A DNA stretch of 31,384 bases, taken from Candidatus Uhrbacteria bacterium (GTDB lineage Bacteria; Patescibacteriota; Patescibacteriia; JACQRZ01). How positions within the stretch are numbered: position 1 is the stretch's first letter; every line of letters begins with the position of its first letter. A program made the translations under genes and the position numbers. The notes under the pieces are model-generated. The model searched no databases. It had not been told where the DNA came from and saw only the letters and a program-made list of their open reading frames with translations. The stretch lies in the NCBI GenBank assembly GCA_016206235.1, contig JACQRZ010000056.1, forward strand, positions 1-31,384, written 5' to 3'. Shown piece after piece: positions 1 to 8,596 of this stretch.

Positions 1-1
1 T

Positions 2-94
2 GATTCTTTGACCATTGAGGAGTTGCTCGCACAAAAGATCAGTAAGATTGGTGAGAATATCCAAATCCGTCGTTTCTGCCGATTTGCGATATAG
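2..94 (+). CDS. tsf: Elongation factor Ts, C-terminal fragment (cut by window edge)
   Basis: An open frame enters from the left edge and ends at a TAG (92-94), giving 30 residues. The tail reads LLAQKISKIGENIQIRRFCR followed by FAI, which matches the usual end of EF-Ts (K-x-G-E-N-I-x-x-R-R-F-x-R-F). EF-Ts is the nucleotide exchange factor for EF-Tu in the cytoplasm. Only the last part of the dimerisation/C-terminal region is in the window. A hairpin terminator follows 27 nt downstream, so tsf is probably the last gene of its transcript. Identification rests on a short but characteristic motif. Confidence 0.85.
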   Translation, partial: DSLTIEELLAQKISKIGENIQIRRFCRFAI

Positions 95-120
95 CTTTAC
101 GCTGAGAAAAAATGTATACT

Positions 121-153
121 AAAGACGCGGCACTAAAGGCCACGTCTTTTTGA
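121..153 (+). terminator. Rho-independent terminator after tsf
   Basis: AAAGACG (121-127) pairs with CGTCTTT (143-149), extended by GG/CC after one mismatch, and runs into a five-T tract. It lies 27 nt after the tsf stop and ends the tsf transcript before the glycolytic genes. Confidence 0.8.
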
Positions 154-187
154 CTAGAAATATTCGACATACTAAATACTAAATACT
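150..187 (+). promoter_or_regulatory. Candidate gap promoter with heptamer repeat
   Basis: TTGACT (150-155) is followed after 17 nt by TAAATA (173-178), a weak -10. The same stretch is a 7-nt tandem repeat, TACTAAA twice plus TACT (170-187), ending 7 nt before the gap ATG at 195. No Shine-Dalgarno sequence precedes that ATG, so the leader would be very short or absent. The -35 overlaps the T tract of the tsf terminator. The promoter call is tentative. Confidence 0.4.
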
Positions 188-194
188 CACTTGT

Positions 195-1205
195 ATGCCA
201 CTTCGAGTTGCTATTAATGGTTTTGGGAGAATAGGCAGAAATGCCTTTAAAGCGAGCTTTGGTAATCGTAACATTGAATGTGTTGCTGTTAATGATTTAA
301 CTGATTCAGAAACACTTGCTCACCTCTTGCAGTATGACACTGTTTTTCGAAAATACGATCACAAGGTTTCAACAAAAGGAACAGATCTTATTGTTGATGG
401 TAAGCTCATCAAGGTAATTGCAGAAAAAGATCCGACAAAACTGCCGTGGAAAGATTTTAAAATCGATGTGGTACTTGAGTGTACCGGTCGTTTTGCGGAT
501 GCCGAAAGTGCAAAAGCCCATTTGCAGGCAGGCGCTCGGAAGGTTGTGATTTCAGCGCCTGCAAAAGGTGTGCCGACCTATGTGATGGGCGTTAACGAAG
601 ACACATACAAGGGAGAGGAGATTATCAATAACGCCTCGTGCACAACCAACTGCATTTCGCCTGTGGCGGCAGTTATTGAGGATGTTTTTGGTATCCAAAA
701 AGCGCTCATGACAACCATTCATGCAGTAACAGCTGAGCAAAATATCGTTGACGGTCCGCCGCCCGGACTCAAAAAAGGCGATTTGCGCCGTGCTCGAACA
801 GCATATCAAAACATGATTCCCACCAGTACCGGAGCAGCCATAGCAACTACAGAGGCGTTACCGCAACTAAAGGGCCGTTTTGACGGCATGGCAGTCCGCG
901 TGCCAGTGCCCGATGTCTCGCTCACAGATTTTGTATTCCTCTTAAAGAAAAAAACCACCCCTGAAGCGCTCAATAGCGCTCTCAAAATGGCCGCAAAAGA
1001 CAAGCGATATAAGGGAATTTTGGCCGTATCCGATAAACCACTTGTATCATCTGACTACATTGGAAATACCTATTCAGCAATCGTTGATCTTTCACTCACC
1101 AAAGTTGTAGGTGGTGATTTGGTGAAAATTATTGCATGGTATGATAATGAATGGGGATATTCTCATCGTCTCATCGAAATGGCACTGCATGTTGGGAAAA
1201 AGTAA
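195..1205 (+). CDS. gap: Type I glyceraldehyde-3-phosphate dehydrogenase
   Basis: Oxidises and phosphorylates glyceraldehyde-3-phosphate to 1,3-bisphosphoglycerate using NAD+, in cytoplasmic glycolysis. The 336-aa protein has the N-terminal Rossmann motif NGFGRIGR (residues 8-15), Asp34 after strand 2 (fits NAD preference), the catalytic motif NASCTTNC with Cys149, His176, the PTSTGAA phosphate-binding loop (210-216) and the C-terminal WYDNEWGYS signature (315-323). The loop after the catalytic His (DGPPPGLKKGDLRR) looks a few residues longer than in common bacterial enzymes. It is the first gene of a gap-pgk pair; pgk starts 14 nt after its stop. Length and motifs are complete, so it should be active. 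Confidence 0.97.
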   Translation: MPLRVAINGFGRIGRNAFKASFGNRNIECVAVNDLTDSETLAHLLQYDTVFRKYDHKVSTKGTDLIVDGKLIKVIAEKDPTKLPWKDFKIDVVLECTGRFADAESAKAHLQAGARKVVISAPAKGVPTYVMGVNEDTYKGEEIINNASCTTNCISPVAAVIEDVFGIQKALMTTIHAVTAEQNIVDGPPPGLKKGDLRRARTAYQNMIPTSTGAAIATTEALPQLKGRFDGMAVRVPVPDVSLTDFVFLLKKKTTPEALNSALKMAAKDKRYKGILAVSDKPLVSSDYIGNTYSAIVDLSLTKVVGGDLVKIIAWYDNEWGYSHRLIEMALHVGKK

Positions 1206-1219
1206 ACGTTATTGTGTCT

Positions 1220-2482
1220 ATGAAGCTTAAAGGTCTTAAGGACATTGATCTTAAAGAAAAGAGAGTCATATTTCGAGTTGCATACGACGTGCCACTTAAG
1301 GAAAAAGGTAAGCATATGATCGTTACCGATGACTCGCGTATTCTAGCAAGTCTACCGACACTTCGGTATCTTTTAAGAAAAAAATGCAAGGTCATTATTT
1401 TAACATGGCTTGGGCGGCCAGGTGGAAAGCGCGTTGAAAAGCTTACACTAGACCCTGTTTCAAAGCGGCTTTCCGAGCTTCTTAAAAAGTCAGTAAAAAA
1501 GCTTGATGCGTGTGTTGGTCCTGGTGTTGATCTTGCACTTTCCAAGATGAAGCCAGGCGATGTGGTCATGCTTGAAAATGTTCGCTTTGAAAAAGATGAG
1601 GAAGAGGGGAATAATGCTTTAACAAAAAAGTTGAGTAAAATGGCAGATGTTGTTGTTTTTGATGCATTTGCCCAGAGCCACCGCACAGCGCCATCAACTA
1701 CCGGCATACTCTCCGCAGTGCCATCAGTTGCTGGTCTTAATATGGAAGAAGAGATTAGCAAGCTCAGCAAGCTTCTTGAAAAGCCAAAGGCTCCATTTGT
1801 TGTCATTTTAGGCGGTGCCAAAATGTCGGATAAAATCGAGACCCTCATAAACCTTCTTCATGTGGCCGATGTTGTCCTTATTGGCGGCGCAATGGCTCAT
1901 AATTTTTTGAAGGCTCAAGGGATGAAAATTGCAGGCTCACTTGTTGAAGATGCCTCTCATGAATCAAAAAAGGTTCGAAAAAAAATTTATCAGATTGCTG
2001 AAGATATTCTTGCAAAGACAAAAGATACCTACGTGAACCTTGGTTCGGGTTTAAATATGCCAAAAATCGTCCTTCCTCGTGATCTTATATCTGCGCACGA
2101 TACACAGAGCCCATCACAAACGTGCACCATCGAACTTTCTGATGTGCATCATCACATCCCATGGAACTGGATGTATTTGGACATCGGACCAAAAACAGTT
2201 GCTCTTTACTCAAAAATCATAGAAAGGGCAAAAACAATCTTCTGGAATGGACCGCTAGGGTATTTTGAAGAATCCGCTTTTTCACATGGCACCAAAGGAA
2301 TTGCTGTCGCGATTACAAAAAGTAAGGCACTTTCTGTTTTAGGAGGAGGCGATACTGAAAGTATGATTAAAAAATTTAAGCTTCAGCGTAAATTCGATTA
2401 TATCTCAACTGGTGGGGGAGCAGTGCTTGAGTTTCTCTCTGGTAAACCACTCCCTGTCATCAAGTACCTACTAAAAAATTAA
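1220..2482 (+). CDS. pgk: Phosphoglycerate kinase with altered 3-PG site
   Basis: Transfers phosphate from 1,3-bisphosphoglycerate to ADP. I chose the ATG at 1220 (420 aa) because MKLKGLKDIDL matches normal PGK N-termini; the same frame opens upstream but that part lies inside gap. Nucleotide-domain motifs are intact: LGGAKMSDK, the IGGAMAHNFLKAQG loop, DIGPKT, NGPLGYFE and GGGDTES...STGGGA. In the N-terminal 3-PG domain, Arg of DDSRI, LGRP, ENVRF and SHRTAPST are present. However, the usual RVDFNVP reads RVAYDVP (D to A, N to D) and SHLGRP reads TWLGRP (H to W). Family membership is certain; full activity is less so. No Shine-Dalgarno sequence is seen, consistent with coupling to gap. Confidence 0.95.
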   Translation: MKLKGLKDIDLKEKRVIFRVAYDVPLKEKGKHMIVTDDSRILASLPTLRYLLRKKCKVIILTWLGRPGGKRVEKLTLDPVSKRLSELLKKSVKKLDACVGPGVDLALSKMKPGDVVMLENVRFEKDEEEGNNALTKKLSKMADVVVFDAFAQSHRTAPSTTGILSAVPSVAGLNMEEEISKLSKLLEKPKAPFVVILGGAKMSDKIETLINLLHVADVVLIGGAMAHNFLKAQGMKIAGSLVEDASHESKKVRKKIYQIAEDILAKTKDTYVNLGSGLNMPKIVLPRDLISAHDTQSPSQTCTIELSDVHHHIPWNWMYLDIGPKTVALYSKIIERAKTIFWNGPLGYFEESAFSHGTKGIAVAITKSKALSVLGGGDTESMIKKFKLQRKFDYISTGGGAVLEFLSGKPLPVIKYLLKN

Positions 2483-2497
2483 ATAATGTAACGTATG

Positions 2498-2637
2498 CCC
2501 AGTAATACAACATTCAGCATTTGTGCCGTATGTTCGTCGAAAATAAACTGGGTTTAAGAATTAATTATTCATTTCCAACATCATCAGTATTTTAAGCACA
2601 AATGACCGTAGAACATACTGAATGTTGATATACTGGG
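2498..2637 (+). repeat. Nested and crossing inverted repeats before eno
   Basis: Three complementary pairs fill the pgk-eno gap. Arm a (2498-2517) matches a' (2618-2637) at 17 of 20 positions. Arm b CATTTGTGC (2518-2526) is perfectly complementary to b' (2596-2604). Arm c GTATGTTC (2528-2535) is perfectly complementary to c' (2611-2618). The order a-b-c-b'-c'-a' makes b and c cross, a pseudoknot topology. ACTGGG at 2547-2552 can also pair with the start of a, giving an alternative hairpin. The eno -10 element lies within a'. Confidence 0.6.
2626..2634 (+). promoter_or_regulatory. Extended -10 element for a leaderless eno transcript
   Basis: TG-A-TATACT is an extended -10 (TGN then a one-mismatch TATAAT) ending 5 nt before the eno ATG at 2639. 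Initiation 6-8 nt downstream would start the RNA at or next to the A of the start codon. There is no Shine-Dalgarno sequence and no good -35 at 17 nt. eno could also be read from pgk. Confidence 0.5.
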
Positions 2638-2638
2638 T

Positions 2639-3895
2639 ATGCCAAAAATCAAATCTGTCTATGGATATGAAATTCTCGACTCGCGAGGAAATCCAACCGT
2701 TCGCGCAAAAGTAACACTCAATGATGGTTCTGTCGGTGTTGCCTCGGTTCCCTCAGGAGCCTCTACAGGTGTTCATGAAGCTCTTGAGCTTAGGGATGGG
2801 GACACAAAAAGATACAATGGTAAAGGTGTACTTAAGGCTGTAAAAAATATTAATACAAAAATTGCCCCTGCACTTATCGGCATGACTGACCATCGAGCGG
2901 TCGATCAGCGAATGTGCGACTTGGATGGCACTGAGAATAAATCAAAACTCGGAGCAAATGCTATTCTTGGTGTTTCACTAGCGCTGATGCATGCTGGCGC
3001 GGCAAGCGCGGATATTCCGCTGTATCAATATATACGGAGGGTGTTTGGCATCTCAGAAGATACATCCTATACGCTTCCGATACCAATGATGAATGTTGCA
3101 AATGGAGGAGCGCATGCAGGGTGGATTATTGATTTTCAAGAATGCATGATTGTCCCTCTACAAAAAAAGTTTCGCGAGCGTATACGCTGCGGATCGGAAA
3201 TTTTTCACACCCTTGCAAGCATTCTCAAAAAAAAGGGTTTTTCAACCCTTGTCGGTGATGAGGGCGGCTATGCTGTTCCTTTTAAGAAAAACGAGGAGGC
3301 GTTGCAGTCACTTATGAAGGCGGTTAGAGCGGCTGGCTATGTGCCTGGAAAAGATGTTGGACTTGCCATGGATCCGGCAACATCAGAGTTTTATAATGGC
3401 ACAACAAATACATACGAACTAAAAAGAGATGGCAAGGTCCTTTCAAGCGCACAGATGATTGCCATGTGGCGCGTATGGTCGCAAAAGTATCCGTTGATTT
3501 CTGTTGAGGATGGATTGGCCGAGGATGATTGGGACGGATGGAAAGCGATGACTAATGAACTGGGAAAAAAGATGATGCTCGTTGGTGATGATTTCTTTGT
3601 AACGAACACAAAAAGGCTTCAGATGGGAATTGACAGAGCATGCGCAAATGCTATCCTCATAAAACTCAATCAAATCGGCAGTATGTCCGAAACACTAGAC
3701 TGCATTTCACTCGCTAAAGCTCATGGTTATAAGGTTATTGTCTCTCACCGATCAGGTGAAACCAGCGACACAACCATTGCAGACTTGGCTGTTGCTACAA
3801 ATGCAGAATATATCAAAACAGGCAGCCTCTCGCGTTCTGAGCGCGTTGAAAAATATAATCGATTAATGGAGATTGAGCATGAACTTGGAGTATGA
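2639..3895 (+). CDS. eno: Enolase
   Basis: Interconverts 2-phosphoglycerate and phosphoenolpyruvate with Mg2+; cytoplasmic. The 418-aa protein starts with the typical IKSVYGYEILDSRGNPTV segment and the SGASTGVHEALELRD loop. Catalytic and metal positions can be read: QE in DFQECMIVP, Glu in VGDEGGYAVPF, metal ligands in LAMDPA, VEDGLAEDDW and GDDFFVTN, the catalytic Lys in IKLNQIGS, SHRSGET, and the C-terminal Lys in IKTGSLSRSER. It is slightly shorter than the usual 425-435 aa but lacks no motif. Its stop overlaps the gpmI start by 4 nt (ATGA), so the two are translationally coupled. Confidence 0.97.
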   Translation: MPKIKSVYGYEILDSRGNPTVRAKVTLNDGSVGVASVPSGASTGVHEALELRDGDTKRYNGKGVLKAVKNINTKIAPALIGMTDHRAVDQRMCDLDGTENKSKLGANAILGVSLALMHAGAASADIPLYQYIRRVFGISEDTSYTLPIPMMNVANGGAHAGWIIDFQECMIVPLQKKFRERIRCGSEIFHTLASILKKKGFSTLVGDEGGYAVPFKKNEEALQSLMKAVRAAGYVPGKDVGLAMDPATSEFYNGTTNTYELKRDGKVLSSAQMIAMWRVWSQKYPLISVEDGLAEDDWDGWKAMTNELGKKMMLVGDDFFVTNTKRLQMGIDRACANAILIKLNQIGSMSETLDCISLAKAHGYKVIVSHRSGETSDTTIADLAVATNAEYIKTGSLSRSERVEKYNRLMEIEHELGV

Positions 3896-5472
3896 ATTAT
3901 CGCCCCGTTGTATTAGTTGTGCTCGACGGTTGGGGGGTCGCAATACCATCGCAAGCAAACGGCATTACACAAGCAAATACACCAGCGTTTGACTCGTTTG
4001 TTGCTACCTATCCAACAGTTACACTTCAGGCATCTGGTGAGGCGACCGGTTTGCCATGGGGTGAGGTTGGGAATTCTGAAGTAGGCCACATGAGTATTGG
4101 AGCGGGCCGAATTGTGCTACAAGAACTTTCGCGCATTGGTCAGACAATTGCCAATCGCTCTTTTTTTTCAAACAACGTTTTTTTGCAGGCAGTTGATCAT
4201 GTACAGAAAACAGACGGCACACTTCATCTCATGGGGTTGCTCAGTCCGGGAGGAATTCATAGTCATAGTGATCATCTGAATGCGTTATTGGAACTTTCCC
4301 GTGAAAAAGAAGTGCACAAGGTTGCTATTCATGCAATCCTTGACGGTCGCGACGTACCATACGCAAGCGCTACCCAATATATTGCCAGCTTGCGGGAAAA
4401 ACTTCTTGGCACCAATGCGTCATTAGCTACACTTTCTGGAAGATTTTACGCCATGGATCGCGATAATCACTGGGATCGCATTGAAAAAGCCTACCGCGCA
4501 ATGGTGCACGGTGAAAGCGACCGCCTTGCCGATGATCCACTTGCAGCCATAAAGGCCTCGTACGAAGCGGAAGTCTATGACGAACAGCTGTATCCAACAG
4601 TGATCACGGAAGAAGGGGCTCCGCGAAGTACCATAAAGGATGGCGATGCGGTTATATTTTTCAATATCCGCGCGGACCGAGCGCGACAGCTTACACATGC
4701 GTTTGTCAAATCTGATTTTGATAAGTTTGAACATGTTTCGTTTTCAAATCTCTTTTTTGCGACTATGACTGAGTACGAGAAAAACCTGCCAGTCGCCGTT
4801 GCATTTCCTCCCCAGGTCATTCAGAACAGCCTTGCCCAAGTTATCAGCGATGCTGGGCTCAAACAGCTTCATATCGCAGAAACTGAAAAGTACGCGCACA
4901 TCACATACTTTCTCAACGACGGCCGCGAAGAACCTTTTCCCTACGAACAGCGCGTGATGATTCCAAGCCCAAGTGTTGACTCCTACGACGCAAAGCCAGA
5001 AATGAGCGCGCATGAAATTACGACACAAGCACTAAAGGCACTAGAATCTGGTGAGTACCAATTTTTAGCCATGAATTTTGCAAATGCCGACATGGTGGGC
5101 CATACGGGCAATATGAAGGCGACATTTCGAGCCATTGAAACGCTCGATGGTTGCTTAGACCAAATCTCCAAGTCCGTATTGGCGAGAGGCGGAGCAATGC
5201 TTATTACAGCTGATCATGGCAACGCGGAGAGTTTACTTGACTTACAAACCGGAAAGATTGACAAAGAACATAGCAATAATCCCGTTCCTTGCATTATGAT
5301 TGCAAAGGAGTTCGAAGGGCGTTCGGTTGCTACACTCGACATTTCAAGCAAGGACTTGAGCATTCTGCAGCCAAGCGGTATGCTTTCAGATGTTGCTCCG
5401 ACAGTCCTTGCTTTATTAGGTATTGAAAAACCCTCGTTGATGACCGGCAATAATTTACTCGAAAATCTTTAA
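3892..5472 (+). CDS. gpmI: Cofactor-independent phosphoglycerate mutase (iPGM)
   Basis: Interconverts 3- and 2-phosphoglycerate using two Mn2+ ions and a phosphoserine intermediate. The 526-aa protein has VVLVVLDGWG at the N-terminus (metal Asp), the catalytic Ser in GNSEVGHMSIGAGR, substrate-binding HSHSDH and DGRDV, the RFYAMDRDNHWDRI segment, and C-terminal metal ligands in NFANADMVGHTG, ITADHGNAE and KEHSNNPVP. Full family length. It follows eno in an ATGA overlap, so the operon order is the reverse of the chemistry. The upstream GGAG is only 1 nt from the ATG, so reinitiation after eno is more likely than independent initiation. Confidence 0.97.
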   Translation: MNYRPVVLVVLDGWGVAIPSQANGITQANTPAFDSFVATYPTVTLQASGEATGLPWGEVGNSEVGHMSIGAGRIVLQELSRIGQTIANRSFFSNNVFLQAVDHVQKTDGTLHLMGLLSPGGIHSHSDHLNALLELSREKEVHKVAIHAILDGRDVPYASATQYIASLREKLLGTNASLATLSGRFYAMDRDNHWDRIEKAYRAMVHGESDRLADDPLAAIKASYEAEVYDEQLYPTVITEEGAPRSTIKDGDAVIFFNIRADRARQLTHAFVKSDFDKFEHVSFSNLFFATMTEYEKNLPVAVAFPPQVIQNSLAQVISDAGLKQLHIAETEKYAHITYFLNDGREEPFPYEQRVMIPSPSVDSYDAKPEMSAHEITTQALKALESGEYQFLAMNFANADMVGHTGNMKATFRAIETLDGCLDQISKSVLARGGAMLITADHGNAESLLDLQTGKIDKEHSNNPVPCIMIAKEFEGRSVATLDISSKDLSILQPSGMLSDVAPTVLALLGIEKPSLMTGNNLLENL

Positions 5473-5484
5473 CTATTCCAATGT

Positions 5485-6720
5485 ATGTTTCAGTCACGTC
5501 TTTGTACACGAACATCGCGCGAGTCGCCAAAAGATGAGGTAGCTATGAATGCGCAGTTGCTTGAGCGCGCCGGTTTTGTCCAAAAAGCAATGGCAGGGGT
5601 GTATTCCTATCTCCCGCTCGGTCGAAAGGTGCTTGACGCAGTCGAGAATATCGTGCGTGAGGAGATGGTTGCTGTTAATGGACAAGAGATTTTTCTGCCA
5701 GCGCTTCATCCAAAAGAGCACTGGCTCGCAACAGGGCGTTGGGATGGATTTGACGCTCTCTTTAAAATTACCTCTCGCCATGATTTTGAATATGCGCTTG
5801 GTCCCACGCATGAAGAAATGCTCGTGCCAACAATGAAAAAATATATTCAGTCGTACAAAGATTTGCCCTTTTCCGTTTTTCAAATTCAGACAAAATTTCG
5901 CGATGAAGCTCGCGCAAAATCCGGGCTACTGCGTGGACGCGAATTCCGTATGAAGGATATGTACTCATTTCACGCATCATCAGAAAGCCTCGATGAGTAT
6001 TATGAGCGGGTTACGTATGCCTATAAGAATGTTTTTCGTCGTCTTGGGCTCACTGCCTATCTCACGGAGGCATCTGGCGGCACCTTTTCAAAATACTCAC
6101 ACGAATTTCAAGTCCCAATTGAGACAGGAGAAGATACAATCTTTTACTGCTCGGGATGTGATTACGCGGTAAACAGTGAAATCAGTGAACAGGGGATATG
6201 CACTAAGTGCGGAGGGAAAGGAATGGAAACAAAGGCAAGCGAGGTTGGCAATATATTCAAGCTCAATACAAAATACTCCGACCCCTTTGACCTGACATTC
6301 ACTGATGAGTCGGGCGAGAAGCATCGTGTGATTATGGGGTGCTACGGTATTGGTACGTCGCGGCTTGTCGGCACGATTGTCGAGGCCCATCACGACAGTG
6401 ACGGCATCAAATGGCCTGAAGCAGTTGCGCCCTATGCCGTACATCTCCTTGCCTTGAGTGGCGGCGAGATTCGAACGAAGGCAGACGCGCTGTACTCTGA
6501 ACTTCGTGCGCGAGGCATCTCCGTACTTTTTGATGAACGCGAGGACGTATCGATTGGCGAGAAACTCAAAGACAGCGACCTCATCGGCTTACCACACCGC
6601 ATCATTGTTAGTGAAAAATCTCTTGTCAACGGCGGCTATGAGTATAAAAAGAGAGCCGAATCGACGAGCGTGGTGCTGCCACAGCAAGAGCTATTGAATC
6701 TTTTCGGACAGCACTCATGA
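5485..6720 (+). CDS. proS: Prolyl-tRNA synthetase, short form without editing domain
   Basis: Charges tRNA-Pro. The 411-aa protein is a class II synthetase: the motif 2 region FRDEARAKSGLLRGREFRMK is followed by DMYSFH, and motif 3 is GCYGIGTSRLVG. The anticodon-binding domain follows (YAVHLLAL, then FDEREDVSIGEKLKDSDLIGLPHRI). Bacterial ProRS is normally about 570 aa with an INS editing domain between motifs 2 and 3. Here that space holds only a short segment with two CxxC pairs (CSGCDYAVNSE and CTKCGGK), which may bind zinc. The start at 5485 aligns with family N-termini (SRLCTRTSRESPKDEV). It lies 12 nt after gpmI and overlaps mreB by 4 nt. Confidence 0.95.
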   Translation: MFQSRLCTRTSRESPKDEVAMNAQLLERAGFVQKAMAGVYSYLPLGRKVLDAVENIVREEMVAVNGQEIFLPALHPKEHWLATGRWDGFDALFKITSRHDFEYALGPTHEEMLVPTMKKYIQSYKDLPFSVFQIQTKFRDEARAKSGLLRGREFRMKDMYSFHASSESLDEYYERVTYAYKNVFRRLGLTAYLTEASGGTFSKYSHEFQVPIETGEDTIFYCSGCDYAVNSEISEQGICTKCGGKGMETKASEVGNIFKLNTKYSDPFDLTFTDESGEKHRVIMGCYGIGTSRLVGTIVEAHHDSDGIKWPEAVAPYAVHLLALSGGEIRTKADALYSELRARGISVLFDEREDVSIGEKLKDSDLIGLPHRIIVSEKSLVNGGYEYKKRAESTSVVLPQQELLNLFGQHS

Positions 6721-7778
6721 TTCACTTTTTCAACAACGTATTTGGACGTTTTTCTGAAGACCTTGGCATTGACCTGGGTACGGCAAACACACTCGTGTAC
6801 GCAAGCGCAAAGGGCATTGTGATCAATGAGCCGTCTGTTGTTGCCGTAAACATGCGCACTGACCAGATTCTTGCTGTGGGACATGAGGCGTACAAGATGG
6901 TTGGCCGCACCCCGGCGCACATTGTTGCAACAAAGCCACTTGTGGACGGAGTCATTTCCGATTTCGAGGTAACTGAAAAAATGTTGAAGTATTTTATTCG
7001 CAAGGTACACCGAGAGGCATTTGGTTTCACCCCGCGTCCACGCGTTGTTATTGGCATACCGCTCGACATTACTGAAGTGGAGCGAAAAGCGGTGGAAGAT
7101 GCTGCGCTTTCCGCCGGTGCCCGTGAAGTGTACCTTATTGAACAGCCAATGGCAGCAGCAATAGGTGCGAGACTGCCTGTTCAGCTTTCAAGTGGACACA
7201 TAGTGGTTGATATTGGGGGTGGAACAACCGATATTGCCGTGATATCCCTGGGCGGTATTGTTACTCAGCGTTCACTGAAAATAGCCGGTAATGAGCTTAA
7301 TGAAGATATTATTCGCTATGCGCGTGATTACTTTAATATTCTCTTGGGCGAACGCACCGCAGAGCAGGTAAAAATAAAAATTGGATCAGCAGATATTCTT
7401 ACCGAGCCGATGATTATGAAGGTTCGAGGGCGCGATTTATTGACAGGCTTGCCAAAAGAAATTATGATGGACGATTCGCAGGTTCGCGATGCTCTTTCCC
7501 GATCAGTTCGTACCGTTGTTGATAACATCAAAACGACGATTGAAAATACGCCGCCAGAGCTTGTATCCGACATTTACGAAAATGGGCTTTTGCTGACTGG
7601 TGGTGGCGCTCTTCTCCGTAACCTTGATCACAGTATTGCCGAGGCAACAGGCTTGCCTGTTATCATTGCCGAAGATCCACTCACATGTGTTGTTCGAGGT
7701 ACCGCACTGCTTTTAGATGATCTTGAGTTTCTCAGGAATGTCATGGTGCCCAATACAGTACAAAGCTGGCGTAGATAA
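6717..7778 (+). CDS. mreB: Rod-shape actin homologue MreB
   Basis: Polymerises under the inner membrane and directs lateral cell-wall synthesis. The 353-aa protein has the actin-fold phosphate-1 motif DLGIDLGTANTLVY (15-28), the phosphate-2 motif VVDIGGGTTDIAV (163-175), the interdomain segment IEQPMAAAIGA (141-151) and the adenosine motif LLLTGGGALL near the C-terminus. The hydrophobic N-terminus MIHFFNNVFGRF could be the membrane-binding amphipathic helix. The start overlaps the proS stop (ATGA). mreC follows after 17 nt; no mreD, rodA or PBP2 gene is adjacent. Confidence 0.97.
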   Translation: MIHFFNNVFGRFSEDLGIDLGTANTLVYASAKGIVINEPSVVAVNMRTDQILAVGHEAYKMVGRTPAHIVATKPLVDGVISDFEVTEKMLKYFIRKVHREAFGFTPRPRVVIGIPLDITEVERKAVEDAALSAGAREVYLIEQPMAAAIGARLPVQLSSGHIVVDIGGGTTDIAVISLGGIVTQRSLKIAGNELNEDIIRYARDYFNILLGERTAEQVKIKIGSADILTEPMIMKVRGRDLLTGLPKEIMMDDSQVRDALSRSVRTVVDNIKTTIENTPPELVSDIYENGLLLTGGGALLRNLDHSIAEATGLPVIIAEDPLTCVVRGTALLLDDLEFLRNVMVPNTVQSWRR

Positions 7779-7795
7779 GATTTTTTTTCTAAGGA

Positions 7796-8590
7796 ATGAG
7801 GCTTTCATTGCGTTCAATCATTGTTGTATTTATCTCAATCGCAGCACTGAGTATTGCGCACATATCTCCCATAGTACAGCCATTGGAAGCAAAACTTATG
7901 GACGGAGTTGTTGCTGCGCTGCGACCATTTATTGTGCTCCGCAATACTCTTTCGGAAAGCATACGCGGAAAAGGTACGCTCGAAAAGGAGCTTGCTGAAT
8001 GTAGAGAGCGCCGCGCACAGCTTGAGTCCGAGAATGCCAGAAGCCTGCTCCTTGAAGCAGAAAACGTAGCACTTCGTAAAGAGCTGCAGTTTAGTAAACG
8101 GGCCCCACTATCGTATATTTCCGCTCATGTCCTGAGTTCAGCAAACGGTCTTGGGAGACAGATGATAACTATCGACAAAGGGTCGCGTGATGGGATTACG
8201 GATGGCTCAATTGTGTTGGCTGATGGCGGAAGCGTTGTTGGTAAAGTTTATACGACGCAGCAAACGACAAGCACCGTACTGTTACTCACCGACAGTCACA
8301 GCAGGATTATTGCGCAGATAGTGGCAAAAGAAGGCGCTACAGGTGTGGTACGAGGTGAGTTTCAGCTTGGATTAAGAATGGACCTTATTCCAGTTACACA
8401 GAGCATTATGCATAGCGATTTGGTTGTTACCGCCGGTGTTGAGAAGGGGATACCACCGGGGCTTGTCATTGGCGCTGTTGACGTTCTCACGACACGGCCG
8501 TCTGACCTCTATCAAACCGCGCGCGTTAAACCAGCGCTTTCCTATAACGATGTTCGAATAGTTTCCGTTATTCCAAAAGAATCTAATTAA
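7796..8590 (+). CDS. mreC: Rod-shape-determining protein MreC
   Basis: A bitopic scaffold linking MreB to periplasmic wall enzymes. The 264-aa protein has one N-terminal membrane helix (about residues 7-25, SIIVVFISIAALSIAHI), a coiled coil rich in E/R/L (about 58-100), and the two-barrel MreC domain (ITIDKGSRDGITDG, GSVVGKVYTT, VVTAGVEKGIPPGLVIGAV). AAGGA directly abuts the ATG, too close to act as a normal ribosome site. Neighbour order mreB-mreC supports the call. mreD is missing and lepA follows after 6 nt. Confidence 0.93.
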   Translation: MRLSLRSIIVVFISIAALSIAHISPIVQPLEAKLMDGVVAALRPFIVLRNTLSESIRGKGTLEKELAECRERRAQLESENARSLLLEAENVALRKELQFSKRAPLSYISAHVLSSANGLGRQMITIDKGSRDGITDGSIVLADGGSVVGKVYTTQQTTSTVLLLTDSHSRIIAQIVAKEGATGVVRGEFQLGLRMDLIPVTQSIMHSDLVVTAGVEKGIPPGLVIGAVDVLTTRPSDLYQTARVKPALSYNDVRIVSVIPKESN

Positions 8591-8596
8591 TCACAC

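Noticed and set aside
1151..1219. N-terminal extension of pgk from an upstream ATG
   Set aside because: The extra 23 residues overlap the gap coding region and do not match PGK; ATG 1220 fits the family start.
3892..6720. Alternative genetic code with UGA as glycine
   Set aside because: eno and proS stop at TGA in ATGA overlaps with intact downstream genes, so UGA terminates here.
5485..6720. proS as a truncated pseudogene because it is about 160 aa short
   Set aside because: All catalytic motifs and the anticodon domain are present; only the editing insertion is missing, as in known short ProRS forms.
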